From DASRVA01 sp050732935 (GTDB lineage: Bacteria; Gemmatimonadota; Gemmatimonadetes; JACCXV01; JAHWKZ01), in contig JBOHRW010000224.1 in assembly GCA_050732935.1 (NCBI GenBank), positions 1-64,000 on the forward strand: a DNA stretch of 64,000 bases, read 5' to 3'. The notes beneath the pieces are model-generated. The model was given only the letters and a program-made list of their open reading frames with translations, did not search any database and was not told the origin of the DNA. Shown in pieces: positions 1 to 8,892 of the stretch. The translations under genes were made by a program, and so were the position numbers. How positions within the stretch are numbered: the first letter of the stretch is position 1; every line of letters starts with the position of its first letter.

Positions 1-267
1 CTCGGGACGGTGGCCGGCATGATCATCGCCTTCGGCGCGATCGAGCTGGCCGGCGAGGTGGACGCCACGCTGGTCGCCGGCGGCATCAAGGTCGCCCTGA
101 TCACCACTGCGGCCGGTCTCACGATCGCGATTCCCGTCAACATCGCGCACAACTATTTCGTGTCGAAGATCGACTCGATGGTCATCGAGATGGAGGAGAC
201 CTCGCAGAACCTCGTCGAGACCCTCCACGAGATGGGTCGCCAGCCGGCACCGCAGCCCCGGGCCTGA
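1..267 (+). CDS. ExbB/TolQ/MotA-type proton channel subunit, C-terminal part
   Basis: The reading frame is open from the first base of the window and ends at TGA 265-267, so only the last 88 residues are present and the start lies upstream. The fragment begins with the glycine-rich GTVAGMI segment and a second hydrophobic segment (ALITTAAGLTIAIPVNIAHN) typical of the last two membrane helices of ExbB/TolQ channels, followed by a short charged cytoplasmic tail. These proteins form the inner-membrane pentamer that uses proton flow to energise a TonB- or TolA-like arm. The ExbD/TolR gene follows after 3 bases, as usual for the family. ExbB and TolQ cannot be told apart from this fragment. Confidence 0.85.
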   Translation, partial: LGTVAGMIIAFGAIELAGEVDATLVAGGIKVALITTAAGLTIAIPVNIAHNYFVSKIDSMVIEMEETSQNLVETLHEMGRQPAPQPRA

Positions 268-270
268 TCG

Positions 271-708
271 ATGGCGAAGCTGCTGAAGCGAAAGAGCCGG
301 GTGTCCGACGAGATCCCCACCGCCTCGATGGCGGACATCGCCTTCCTGCTCCTGATCTTCTTCCTGGTGACGACGGTGTTCGCCGAGGACCGCGGGCTGA
401 GCCTGGTTCTGCCCGAGCGGCAGAGCGAGGAGATCGAGATCAACCCCAAGAACATCATCACGTTCTACGTGGTGGGGGACGGGGTGGTCCAGCTCCGCCG
501 GGGCGATTCGCCCGACAAGCAGACCATCAACTTCGACCAGGTGGAGGCGATCACGCGTCAGGAGCTGGCCGCCAACTCGCGGCTCATCGTGAGCGTCAAG
601 ACCGCGCCCGACGCGGATTACGTGGACATGGTGAACGTCCTGGACGAGGTCAAGCTGGCCGGCTCGACCCGCATCAGCCTGCAGGAGTGGGACCGATCCA
701 TCGAGTGA
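271..708 (+). CDS. ExbD/TolR family biopolymer transport protein
   Basis: The 145-residue product is usual for ExbD/TolR. It has a short cytoplasmic N-terminus, one membrane helix (about residues 20-38) with the conserved aspartate in the MADIAFLLLIFFLV stretch, and a periplasmic domain with a beta-rich C-terminal half. The aspartate is the proton-carrying residue of the ExbB-ExbD motor. The ATG lies 3 bases after the upstream channel gene, so the two form one operon. A strong intrinsic terminator follows at 735-771, so this gene ends the operon. No TonB-like gene is in the window. ExbD and TolR are not distinguished. Confidence 0.9.
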   Translation: MAKLLKRKSRVSDEIPTASMADIAFLLLIFFLVTTVFAEDRGLSLVLPERQSEEIEINPKNIITFYVVGDGVVQLRRGDSPDKQTINFDQVEAITRQELAANSRLIVSVKTAPDADYVDMVNVLDEVKLAGSTRISLQEWDRSIE

Positions 709-734
709 GACGTCCCCGCGGTCGAGGGTACCTC

Positions 735-771
735 GGAAGGCCCGGGTTCCCGCCCGGGCCTTCCTGTTTTT
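735..771 (+). terminator. Intrinsic terminator after exbD-like gene
   Basis: A perfect 12-base-pair stem (GGAAGGCCCGGG at 735-746 with CCCGGGCCTTCC at 753-764) encloses a 6-base loop and is followed by TGTTTTT at 765-771. It lies 27 bases after the ExbD stop and upstream of the next gene, so it separates the two transcription units. Confidence 0.93.
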
Positions 772-815
772 GGCCTCCCCCTCCTCGTCATGGCATCCTT
801 TTCGTCGGGACCGGG

Positions 816-821
816 TAGATT
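816..821 (+). promoter_or_regulatory. Putative -10 element before lytic transglycosylase gene
   Basis: TAGATT sits in the context CCGGGTAGATT, ten bases before the ATG at 832. The same CGGGTAG core precedes the cold-shock gene (4573-4579) and the ETF-QO gene (40818-40824). No clear -35 box was found. A start site about 7 bases downstream would leave almost no leader. Confidence 0.35.
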
Positions 822-831
822 CCGCGAAAGG

Positions 832-3162
832 ATGCGACTCTCGACCCTCATCACGCTGGCGACCCTGCTCGTCGCGCTGTCGCCCGGATCGGCCCGTTCC
901 ATCCCGCCGACACCTTTCCCGATCCTCGAGAGGATCGACGGGACGGTCGTCGCCGCACCGGCGTGCCCCCTCTATTGGGAGCCCGGCGAGCCGGTCGGGA
1001 TCTGGCCTCACGAGACCGTCGCGCCGGAAAGCCGCCTGGGCTCGGCGGCGACCGAGGCCGCGCTCCTCACGGCCCGGGGCTGGCTCCGGGCCGCCCGTCC
1101 GTCCGCGGCGCTGGAACGTCTGGCGACCCTGCCCGCGGGGTCGGATCGGGAGTTCCTCCGCCGGGCTGCCCTCGCGGATCTCGGTCGCTGGGGCGAGCTC
1201 GGTGAACGGATCCACCCGCCCCCCGACGGATGCGCTCCGCTCGCCGACCGCTGGGCCGCCCTCGCCGCTTCCGCTGGGGGCGATCCGGGCGCCGCGTCGC
1301 GGGCGTTCGAGCGCCTCGCCGCCGCGCTCCCCGAGCTCGCGGGCTATCTGGCGCTATGGCGGCTCGAAGCGGCCGCGCTCGCCGGCGACGTCGCGGCGGG
1401 CGAGGCCGCCTGGACCGAGCTCAACCGGCGTGACGTGCCGCGGATCGTGCGGGACGACGGCCGGGCGCTCCTCGCCCGGCTCTACGAACGGGCCGGTCGT
1501 TACGGAATGGCCCGGCAGTGGCAGGTCACGCTGGCCTCGGAATCCCGGGGCCAGGAGCGGGCCGGCCATCTGCTGGCGGCGGTCCGGCTTGCGGAGATGG
1601 AGGGCGACCGTGGGGCGGCCGACGCGCTCCGCGAGCGCGTCGTCAAGGAGATCCCCGCCGCCGCGGCGGAGCTCGTCCTGGACGCGGGCACGCGGGAGAG
1701 GCTGGAAATGGACGCCCTCGAGACGGCGCACGTCCTGCAGGCGGCGGGGCACCCGGACCGGGCCGAGCCGTTCGCCACCGCCGCGCTGGAGCGTGGGTCC
1801 GATGAGGAGCGACGCGAAGCGCTGGCGCTCAGGGCGCGGATCCGTGCCGGCCGCGGGGATCGGGAGGGCGCCGAGCGGGACTACGCCGCCTTCCTCACCC
1901 GGTGGCCGAGCGACCGGCGCGTCCCGGAGATCCTCTACGAGCGCGCCCGGCTCGCTCTCCGGAGCGGGGACGGCGAGGTGGCGCGTCAGCTCTGGCTCGA
2001 TTTCGTCGCCCGCCATTCGGGTCACCGACTGGCGACGGCGGCGTTGTACATGGCCGCCGACTCCTACCAGGACGATCGGGGTTCGGATCCCAGGCTGGCG
2101 GAACGGGCGATCGAGCTCTTCGATCGTGTCGCCGTCGAGCACCCCGGCTCCCTCTACGCGGATCGGGCGTACATGCGGGCGGCCCACCTCCTCTACGCGC
2201 TGGGACGCTACGCGGAGGCCCATGAGCGCTACGCGGCCTACCGGGGAGAGGAGAGCTCGCGTGAGGCCCGTTACTGGCGGGCGCGGTCTGCGGAGCGTCT
2301 GGGGGATCTGGAGGGCGCGCGTTCCGCGTACCGGACGCTCGCTTCCGGGGAAGACTACTACGCCCTGCTATCCCGCGACCGGCTGACGGGCGGCCCCGGA
2401 ATTCTGCGCTTCGACGGGGCGGGGTACCGTCCCGTCCCGACGCCCCCGATCGACGACGGAGCGGCGCTGCTGGCCGACCCGGCGGGAAGGCGCGCCGCCG
2501 CGCTCCTGCGCTTCGGGGAGCGGCGCTACGCCCGGGCCGAGCTGGAGCGGGCGGTGGCCCGCAGGTGGGGGGATCGGTCGCTCCTCGGGACCTGGGCTCC
2601 CGCCCTTACGGCATGGGGCTTCCCGGACCTCTCCCTCCGGATCGGCGTGTGGCTCGGCGACGCCCGGGAGGCGCTCGCGTATCCGCGAGGCTTCGCGGCC
2701 GCGATCGATGCCGAGGCCCGGACCCACGGCCTCGACGCCTGGCTCGTGCTCGCGCTCATCCGCCAGGAGAGCCTCTTCGATGCCGGAGCGGTTTCCCCGG
2801 CCGGGGCGCGCGGGCTCATGCAGGTCATGCCGGCTACCGGGCGAGTCGTGGCCGTCGGGATGGCATGGCCGGAGTTCGATTCCCGGATGCTCGATGTTCC
2901 GGCGGTAAGCCTCCACCTCGGCGCGACCTACATGGACGCCCGGCTGCGGCAGTTCGAGGCCTTCTGGCCGGCCGTGCTGGCCTCCTACAACGCCGGCCCC
3001 GAGGCGGTGTCCCGCTGGTGGGCGTTTCCCGAGCGGACCCTGGACCCCGAGCTGTGGGTCGATCGGATCCCGTACAAGGAGACACGCGACTACGTGAAGA
3101 AGGTGCTGGCGCAGTACGCGACCTACCGACGACTCCACGATGGCGGCTTCCCGGCTCGCTAG
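832..3162 (+). CDS. Soluble lytic transglycosylase (Slt70-like), secreted
   Basis: The 776-residue protein has a signal peptide (MRLSTLITLATLLVALSPGSARS), a long alpha-superhelical region of TPR-like repeats (about 60-600) and a C-terminal lysozyme-like SLT domain. The SLT domain shows the catalytic Glu in RQESLFDAG (near residue 645), the motif SPAGARGLMQVMPATG, and SYNAGP. Such enzymes cleave peptidoglycan glycan strands to 1,6-anhydro products in the periplasm. An in-frame ATG at 790 would add 14 residues but lies only 18 bases after the terminator, so 832 is preferred because it gives a classic signal peptide. The next gene overlaps its end by 23 bases, which suggests co-transcription. 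Confidence 0.92.
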   Translation: MRLSTLITLATLLVALSPGSARSIPPTPFPILERIDGTVVAAPACPLYWEPGEPVGIWPHETVAPESRLGSAATEAALLTARGWLRAARPSAALERLATLPAGSDREFLRRAALADLGRWGELGERIHPPPDGCAPLADRWAALAASAGGDPGAASRAFERLAAALPELAGYLALWRLEAAALAGDVAAGEAAWTELNRRDVPRIVRDDGRALLARLYERAGRYGMARQWQVTLASESRGQERAGHLLAAVRLAEMEGDRGAADALRERVVKEIPAAAAELVLDAGTRERLEMDALETAHVLQAAGHPDRAEPFATAALERGSDEERREALALRARIRAGRGDREGAERDYAAFLTRWPSDRRVPEILYERARLALRSGDGEVARQLWLDFVARHSGHRLATAALYMAADSYQDDRGSDPRLAERAIELFDRVAVEHPGSLYADRAYMRAAHLLYALGRYAEAHERYAAYRGEESSREARYWRARSAERLGDLEGARSAYRTLASGEDYYALLSRDRLTGGPGILRFDGAGYRPVPTPPIDDGAALLADPAGRRAAALLRFGERRYARAELERAVARRWGDRSLLGTWAPALTAWGFPDLSLRIGVWLGDAREALAYPRGFAAAIDAEARTHGLDAWLVLALIRQESLFDAGAVSPAGARGLMQVMPATGRVVAVGMAWPEFDSRMLDVPAVSLHLGATYMDARLRQFEAFWPAVLASYNAGPEAVSRWWAFPERTLDPELWVDRIPYKETRDYVKKVLAQYATYRRLHDGGFPAR

Positions 3163-4555
3163 AGGCCTGCTCCTGGCCGGGCTGGTCATCACCGTCCCGG
3201 TCCGGCCGGTCGCCGCCCAGTCCGACGGCGCGCGCGACGAGGCCATCGAGCACACCACTCTCGTCTATCCGCCCTTCGCGCACACCCTTGGCATCCACCG
3301 CGCCCGTCCCGTCCATCTGAAGCTCTTCCTCGGCGACCGCACGCGGTTCGACGACCCGCAGGGGGTGGCCGCGGTGAAGTTTGCCAGCGACGACGATCCC
3401 GAAGCCAAAGGGGACGACTACCAGCTCACCCTCTTCGGCGTGAACTCGGGGCGCGGGGAGATCCTTTACAACTCCAGCATGCAGACGCTGGCGATCTACG
3501 GCGGGCAGGGGAGCGGACCCGGCAGGTTCTCCGCGCCGCGCGGGGTCGCGGCCACCGTGGACGGACGGATCTACGTAGCCGACACCGGGAATCGGCGGGT
3601 GGCGCGCCTGCGCTGGGACCCGGTCGGCCGCAAGCTGGACTGGGTCGGGGAGTGGAGCGCGCCCGGTCCGTTCGACGTCGCGACCGATCAGCGTGGCAAC
3701 CTGTGGGCCGCGGATCCCGTGGCGGAAGCCGTTCTTCGCTTCGCCGATTCGACCGCCGGGGCCGGGTCCTCGCTCCTGCCGCCCTCGCCCATCGACGGTG
3801 ACCGGTGGCCTCTCCCGGAGGATGTAGAGGGACCGACCGCGCTGGCGATCGGGGACTCCCTCGATCCCTGGTATCATCCGCCCGGCTACCGCCTCTATCT
3901 GGTCGACCGGGACGGAGGGCGCCTTCGCGCCTACGACGCGGAGGGGAGGGTGCTGGCCGAGATCACGCCCGCCGAGCTGGACCGGCCGGACGACCGACCC
4001 GGCCACTTCGGCTACGTCGAGCTCGACTACTATGGCAACGTCTACGTTTCCGATCCCGTCGCGGAGGTGCTCTACAAGCTCGATCCCGCCCTGGAGCCGC
4101 TGGCGACGTTCCCGGGTCCCGGTCCCGCGACGGAAAGTCTGGTGGAGCCGCGCGGGGTGGCGATCTGGCCGCGCTTCGGTCAGGTGTTTGTCGCCGAGCG
4201 GGACGGGGCCCGGTACTTCTTCGTCGGGACCGACTTCCGGACGCTGAGCGACCCGGTGGAGGTGCGTGTGGCGGTAGACTCCGCCTACGCCTTCGATGTG
4301 TTCCTCACCGAGGTGTCGTTCGTCAACGCCGCCTTCCTGGGCGCGTCGGGCGACACGCTGGCGTTCGTGGAGACCGGCACCTACGGGCCGGGCCGCTTGA
4401 CGATCGGGTGGAGCGCGGAAGACTGGACGGAGCCCCCGCCGCCCGACTTCCAGGACCGGGTGGAGCGGGTCGAAATCGAGGCCCGGCCGACCTATTCCAG
4501 TCGCAAGCGCTTCAGCCTCGTGCGTACCTTCGGGGTCCGCTGGAACCGGCCTTGA
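3140..4555 (+). CDS. Secreted NHL-repeat beta-propeller protein
   Basis: The 471-residue product starts with a signal peptide ending near VRPVAAQ. It contains several NHL-type blades, for example GPGRFSAPRGVAATVDGRIY followed by VADTGNRRV, then RGNLWAADPV, YYGNVYVSDPV and a late blade near GVAIWPRFGQVFVAERDG. NHL propellers serve as binding or scaffold surfaces, and no catalytic residues can be named here. The ATG lies inside the 3' end of the transglycosylase gene (23-base overlap), so the two are probably one unit with a cell-envelope role. The cspA promoter overlaps its stop codon. The ligand is unknown. Confidence 0.85.
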   Translation: MAASRLARGLLLAGLVITVPVRPVAAQSDGARDEAIEHTTLVYPPFAHTLGIHRARPVHLKLFLGDRTRFDDPQGVAAVKFASDDDPEAKGDDYQLTLFGVNSGRGEILYNSSMQTLAIYGGQGSGPGRFSAPRGVAATVDGRIYVADTGNRRVARLRWDPVGRKLDWVGEWSAPGPFDVATDQRGNLWAADPVAEAVLRFADSTAGAGSSLLPPSPIDGDRWPLPEDVEGPTALAIGDSLDPWYHPPGYRLYLVDRDGGRLRAYDAEGRVLAEITPAELDRPDDRPGHFGYVELDYYGNVYVSDPVAEVLYKLDPALEPLATFPGPGPATESLVEPRGVAIWPRFGQVFVAERDGARYFFVGTDFRTLSDPVEVRVAVDSAYAFDVFLTEVSFVNAAFLGASGDTLAFVETGTYGPGRLTIGWSAEDWTEPPPPDFQDRVERVEIEARPTYSSRKRFSLVRTFGVRWNRP

Positions 4556-4581
4556 CACTCCTTCCGCCGGTCGGGTAGACT
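4552..4581 (+). promoter_or_regulatory. Sigma-70-type promoter of the cold-shock gene
   Basis: TTGACA (4552-4557) and TAGACT (4576-4581) are separated by 18 bases. The -35 box overlaps the TGA stop of the NHL gene. Transcription would start near 4588, giving a leader of about 47 bases that carries an AAGGAG ribosome site before the ATG at 4635. Confidence 0.7.
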
Positions 4582-4634
4582 GCGCTTCGGTCGTCCGCAA
4601 CAGGCTCTCCCACTAGTGAAGGAGTCCCGCCGTC

Positions 4635-4835
4635 ATGGCCAAGGGCAAGGTCAAGTGGTTCAACGACGCCAAGGGGTACGGGTTCATCGAGCAGGATGCC
4701 GGGGAGGACGTCTTCGTCCATTTCACCGCTATCCAGACCGATGGATTCAAGACGCTGGCCGAAGGACAGCAGGTGGAGTTCGAAGTCACAGCGGGCAAGA
4801 AGGGACCTCAGGCGGCGAAAGTCTTGAAGCTCTGA
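4635..4835 (+). CDS. Cold-shock domain protein (CspA family)
   Basis: The 66-residue single OB-fold protein carries both RNA-binding motifs, RNP1 as KGYGFI and RNP2 as VFVHF, after the hallmark KVKWFNDAKG start. Length and sequence fit the family throughout. It binds single-stranded RNA/DNA and acts as an RNA chaperone. It is a single-gene unit: a good promoter (4552-4581) lies upstream, an AAGGAG Shine-Dalgarno at 4619-4624 decides the start, and a hairpin terminator follows at 4882-4913. Confidence 0.96.
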   Translation: MAKGKVKWFNDAKGYGFIEQDAGEDVFVHFTAIQTDGFKTLAEGQQVEFEVTAGKKGPQAAKVLKL

Positions 4836-4881
4836 GTTTCGGAACCGGCCACCCTGATCCGACGCACCGAGACACCTCACG

Positions 4882-4913
4882 ACGCCCCGCGCCATGGCGG
4901 GGCGTTCGTGTTT
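4882..4913 (+). terminator. Intrinsic terminator after the cold-shock gene
   Basis: A perfect 9-base-pair GC-rich stem (ACGCCCCGC at 4882-4890 with GCGGGGCGT at 4897-4905) has a 6-base loop and a short T-containing tail ending in TTT at 4913. It also lies just before the multicopper oxidase start, so it argues against initiation of that gene further upstream. Confidence 0.75.
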
Positions 4914-4930
4914 CCACACCCCTTCGGGCG

Positions 4931-7069
4931 TTGGTGCTCCTCACCTTCGTCCTGGCCCTGGCGGCGACGCGGCGATCCTTCGCCCAGCCGGCGCCGGCGA
5001 TATCCGGCTGCGAGGCTCGCCAGCAGGTCGGACAACCGGCCCCGGACCTCCACTGCATCGAGCTCCTTCCAAGCGCCCGGGCACCGGACGCCAGCGGGAT
5101 CGTCCGGATGACTCCCGCCCCATCCCCGTTCGGCGTCTCGGTGGACGTCCGCGGCGTCCATCGCTGGAGCCTGGCGCTTGAGGCCGAAGGCCTTCCCGAC
5201 CCGGAGTCGCTCGGTCCCTACGGCACCTTCGTCGCGTGGGCGACCACGCCGCTCCTGCGGCCGGTGATACGGTTGGGCGAGGTCGGAGACGGTCGGATGG
5301 AGCTCGGCCCGGTCGCGCTCGACAAGTTTTTGATCCTCGTGACGGCCGAGGCCTCGCCCGGCGTGGAGGAGCCGGAGGGGCCGAGGGTCCTCCGCGGCAC
5401 ATCGCCCAGCATGGCGCTCCAGCCCCACGAGCTTCCCGCGCTTTTGGGGCCGGCGGTGGGCGCCGAGAGTGACGACGACGCGGACGGGCACGCGCACGGC
5501 GACGACGGGGAGGGCTGGGAGCCGCCGCCCATGCATCCCGGCGTGACGATGGTCCCCGGCATGCACACGGCGCGGCCCGACGTGGCGCCATGGCTTCCGC
5601 CGTGGGACCCGGCCACGCTTCCCGGAGCCCGCCCGCGGCAGGCGGTCCGGCTCGCGGACGGCGACTCCCTCGAGCTCACGGCCGCCCCCGTCCGGCGCAC
5701 GATCGGCGGCCGCACCCTCGCCCTCCTCGGCTTCAACGGCCAGATCCCGGGGCCGCTCCTCCTGGTCCCCGAGGCCGCGACCGTGACCGTCCGCTTCACC
5801 AACCGGATCGACCGCCCGACCACCGTCCACTGGCATGGGATCCGGCTGGACAACCGCTTCGACGGGGTACCCTTCGTGACCCAGGAGCCCGTCCCCCCCG
5901 GCGGCACGTTCGTCTACGAGGTGCGCTTCCCCGATCCCGGGCTCTACTGGTACCACCCCCACCACCGCGAGGACGTGACCCAGGACCTGGGGCTCTACGG
6001 AAACATCCTGGTCCGCTCCGAAGAGGGGTACGGCCCGGCCGACCGCGAGGAGCTGCTCGTCCTGGACGACCTTCTCCTGGACGCCGGCGGCCTCCCGGTG
6101 CCCTGGGGCGAGGAGACGGCCACCCACGCCCTCATGGGGCGCTTCGGGAACGTCTTCCTGGTGAACGGCGAACCGGACTATCGGCTCGAGGTCGGGCCGC
6201 GGTCCCTGGTGCGCTTCCTCCTGACCGACGTGTCCAGCACCCGCACCTACAACCTGTCGTTCGGGGCGCCGACCAAGGTCGTGGCGGCCGACCTCGGGCG
6301 GTTCGAGCGCGAGGAGATCGTGGAGAGCGTGGTGATCGGCCCGGCCGAGCGCTACGTGGTCGATGTCCGGTACGACGAGCCGGGGACGTACCCGATCCTG
6401 AACCGCGTGCGGGGCATCGACATGGTGTACGGGAACTACCTGGCGGAGACGGACACGCTGGGGATCGTCGAGGTGACCGGCGATCTCCCGCCGGGCCGGC
6501 ATGCCGACAGCTTCCGTCTGCTCCGCGAGCCGCCGGATGTCGGCGCCGAGATCGCGCGCTTCCGGGCGCTGGCCGAGGGGCCTGTGGACAGGGAGCTGGT
6601 CCTCGCCGTGGAGACCGAGGGCCTGCCTTTCCCGCTAGGGATCCTGCTGCGCCTGGAGCGCGCGTACTTCAACCCCCTCGAGTGGAGCGGCACCATGCCG
6701 GTCATGAACTGGGCCACTACGGCGCGGCAGGTTCGCTGGGTGCTGCGCGATCCCGAGACCGACGACGAGAATATGGAGATCGAATGGCGGTTCCGGGTCG
6801 GAGACGTCGTCCGGATCCGCATCACCAACAGCCGCGAGGCGTTCCACGCCATGCAGCACCCGATCCATCTGCACGGGCAGCGGTTCCTGGTGGTGGCCAG
6901 GAACGGTGTCCCCAACGACAATCTGGTCTGGAAGGACACCCTGATCGTTCCCGCGGGGCAGACCGCGGACCTGCTGGTCGAGATGTCGAACCCCGGCCGC
7001 TGGATGCTCCACTGCCACATTGCGGAGCACCTCGAGGCGGGGATGAAGACCGTGGTCACGGTCGAATGA
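4931..7069 (+). CDS. Multicopper oxidase, secreted
   Basis: About 712 residues with a hydrophobic export segment (LVLLTFVLALAATRRSFA). An N-terminal region of about 210 residues outside the core ends in a His/Met-rich stretch (DGHAHGDDGEGWEPPPMHPG, then VTMVPGMH). Cupredoxin domains follow. All four copper motifs are present: HWHG (near residue 300), WYHPHH, HPIHLHG and HCHIAEHLEAGM, the last with a Met as type-1 axial ligand. Such enzymes oxidise Cu(I), metal ions or phenols with reduction of O2 to water. The frame is open through cspA but has no ATG near the export segment. TTG 4931 (or GTG 4934) is chosen because it follows the cspA terminator, and no Shine-Dalgarno supports it. The amidohydrolase follows on the same strand. 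The substrate is unknown. Confidence 0.88.
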   Translation: MVLLTFVLALAATRRSFAQPAPAISGCEARQQVGQPAPDLHCIELLPSARAPDASGIVRMTPAPSPFGVSVDVRGVHRWSLALEAEGLPDPESLGPYGTFVAWATTPLLRPVIRLGEVGDGRMELGPVALDKFLILVTAEASPGVEEPEGPRVLRGTSPSMALQPHELPALLGPAVGAESDDDADGHAHGDDGEGWEPPPMHPGVTMVPGMHTARPDVAPWLPPWDPATLPGARPRQAVRLADGDSLELTAAPVRRTIGGRTLALLGFNGQIPGPLLLVPEAATVTVRFTNRIDRPTTVHWHGIRLDNRFDGVPFVTQEPVPPGGTFVYEVRFPDPGLYWYHPHHREDVTQDLGLYGNILVRSEEGYGPADREELLVLDDLLLDAGGLPVPWGEETATHALMGRFGNVFLVNGEPDYRLEVGPRSLVRFLLTDVSSTRTYNLSFGAPTKVVAADLGRFEREEIVESVVIGPAERYVVDVRYDEPGTYPILNRVRGIDMVYGNYLAETDTLGIVEVTGDLPPGRHADSFRLLREPPDVGAEIARFRALAEGPVDRELVLAVETEGLPFPLGILLRLERAYFNPLEWSGTMPVMNWATTARQVRWVLRDPETDDENMEIEWRFRVGDVVRIRITNSREAFHAMQHPIHLHGQRFLVVARNGVPNDNLVWKDTLIVPAGQTADLLVEMSNPGRWMLHCHIAEHLEAGMKTVVTVE

Positions 7070-7121
7070 GAGGTCGTTCGATTCCGGAGCGTCGCCCTGA
7101 ACCCCGCCCAAGGAGAGCCCG

Positions 7122-8546
7122 ATGCGGAAAGCCGCCTTCGCCTGCCTGACCCTGGCCGTCCTGGCCGCGCCCGCCGCCGCCCAGTCCCCGGACAGCCTGC
7201 CGACCGCGATCCAGGAGGTCGTGCGCGTCACGGCGCCGGTCGTGGCGCTGATGCACGTCCAGGTGGTGGACGGGACCGGCGCCGAGCCGCTTGCCGACCG
7301 GACGATCGTGATCGAGGACGGCCGGATCGCCGCCGTCGGGTCGGCGGCGGAGGTCGAGATCCCGTCCGGCGCGGAGGTTCTCGACCTCGCCGGCCACACC
7401 GTGATTCCGGGATTCGTCGGCATGCACGACCACACCTTCTACACGACCTCGGGGCGGCGCGTGCAATCGACCTTCAGCGCGCCGCGGCTCTACCTCGCCG
7501 GCGGTGTGACGACCATCCGGACAACCGGCAGCTATCACCCCTACAGCGAACTCTCGCTGAAGCGCGGCATCGAGGCCGGTGAGGTGCCGGGCCCGCGGAT
7601 CCATGTGACGGGGCCCTATCTCACGGGCGGCAGCGGCGTGAGCTACATGACGCAGGTCTCGACCCCCGAGGACGCGCGCCAGGTCGTGGCCTACTGGGCG
7701 GAGGAGGGGGCGACGTGGTTCAAGGCGTATACGCAGATCAGTCGTGCCGATCTGGCGGCGGTGATCGACGAGGCGCACAGCCGCGGACTCAAGGTGACCG
7801 GCCACCTCTGCTCGGTATCCTTTCGTGAAGCCGTGGAGCTCGGGATCGACAACTTGGAGCATGGCTTTTTCACCAACACCGACTACGATCCGGACAAACC
7901 GCCGGACGAATGCCCGTCGGACTTTCGCGAGGCCTTGCTGACCGTCGACCTGGACGGGGCCGATGTCCAGCGGACCTTCGACGCCATGATCGAAAACGAC
8001 GTCGCAATGACTTCGACGCTCGCCATCTACGAGCTGATCGTGCCCGGACGCCCGGCCGAGATCGACCCGCGCGTACTGGCCGCGCTGGCGCCGGAGGCCG
8101 AGGCCGACTACCTGGAGAGCCGCGAGGAGATCGCCGCGAATGCCGCCGAATCGCAGTGGCCCGAGCTCTTCCGCCGGGCCCAGGCATTCGAGAAGGTGTT
8201 CGTCGAGGCCGGCGGGCTCCTGGCGGCCGGGGTCGACCCGACCGGGATCGGCGGTGCGCTGCCCGGCTTCGGCGACCAGCGAAACTACGAGCTCCTGATC
8301 GAGGCCGGCTTCACGCCGGTCGAGGCGATCGAGATCATGACGCTGAACGGGGCCGAGGTGCTCGGCGAGGACGACGAGTACGGCTCGATCGAGGAGGGGA
8401 AGCTGGCCGAGCTGGTCGTGATCGAGGGCGATCCGATCGCCGATCCGGCCGAGATCCGGAACGTCCGGATCGTCTTCAAGGACGGCCTCGGCTACGACTC
8501 GGCGAAGCTGATCGAGTCGGTCGAGGGGCAGGTGGGGATCCGATAG
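7122..8546 (+). CDS. Secreted imidazolonepropionase-like amidohydrolase
   Basis: The 474-residue protein has a signal peptide (MRKAAFACLTLAVLAAPAAAQ), a composite beta domain at both ends and a metal-dependent TIM barrel. Metal ligands visible are GMHDHTFY (the HxH pair), VTGHLCS and NLEHGFF, with a late catalytic Asp in AAGVDPTG. This matches periplasmic or secreted amidohydrolases related to prolidases and imidazolonepropionase, which hydrolyse amide or ring C-N bonds. The exact substrate cannot be deduced. AAGGAG lies 7 bases before the ATG. It follows the multicopper oxidase after 52 bases and may be co-transcribed. Confidence 0.88.
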   Translation: MRKAAFACLTLAVLAAPAAAQSPDSLPTAIQEVVRVTAPVVALMHVQVVDGTGAEPLADRTIVIEDGRIAAVGSAAEVEIPSGAEVLDLAGHTVIPGFVGMHDHTFYTTSGRRVQSTFSAPRLYLAGGVTTIRTTGSYHPYSELSLKRGIEAGEVPGPRIHVTGPYLTGGSGVSYMTQVSTPEDARQVVAYWAEEGATWFKAYTQISRADLAAVIDEAHSRGLKVTGHLCSVSFREAVELGIDNLEHGFFTNTDYDPDKPPDECPSDFREALLTVDLDGADVQRTFDAMIENDVAMTSTLAIYELIVPGRPAEIDPRVLAALAPEAEADYLESREEIAANAAESQWPELFRRAQAFEKVFVEAGGLLAAGVDPTGIGGALPGFGDQRNYELLIEAGFTPVEAIEIMTLNGAEVLGEDDEYGSIEEGKLAELVVIEGDPIADPAEIRNVRIVFKDGLGYDSAKLIESVEGQVGIR

Positions 8547-8550
8547 ATCC

Positions 8551-8814
8551 ATGGACGACACGACGGTCGCGTCCACGATCCGCATCGAGCCGATGCGCGA
8601 GGCTGACTGGCCGGCGGTGGCCGAGGTCTATCGCCAGGGAATCGAGTCCGGCCACGCCACCTTCGAGACCGAGGTCCCCGCCCCCCAGGTATGGGACGCC
8701 GGCCACCTGCGGGCCGGACGCCTGGTCGCCCGGGAGCGGCTGGGTCGGCTGGCCGGCGAATGGCGCGATGTCATCCTGCTCGAGCGGCGGAGCGGTTCGG
8801 TGGGCGTGGACTGA
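8551..8814 (+). pseudogene. Phosphinothricin-acetyltransferase-like GNAT with internal deletion
   Basis: The 87-residue frame begins like PAT-family N-acetyltransferases (IRIEPMREADWPAVAEVYRQ, then GIESGHATFETEVP and GHLRAGRLVARE). It then jumps to what looks like the family's extreme C-terminus (RLGRLAGEWRDVILLERRS, then GSVGVD). The central 80 or so residues, including the acetyl-CoA-binding R/Q-x-x-G-x-G/A loop, are missing, yet the reading frame is kept. The product cannot be a working acetyltransferase. The ATG lies 4 bases after the amidohydrolase stop. The joint is near VARE/RERLGR, where short repeated GCGGGAGC-type sequence could have mediated the deletion. Confidence 0.75.
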
Positions 8815-8892
8815 CTCGAATGAGCACGGACATGTTCCAGTACCAAAACTTACCTCCCTCGGATCCGAACGCCGATCGCCTTCGCCGCCTGA

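Noticed and set aside
770..2386. A 538-residue open frame on the plus strand overlapping the transglycosylase gene.
   Set aside because: Arg/Ser/Pro-rich shadow frame; the other frame has signal peptide and SLT catalytic motifs.
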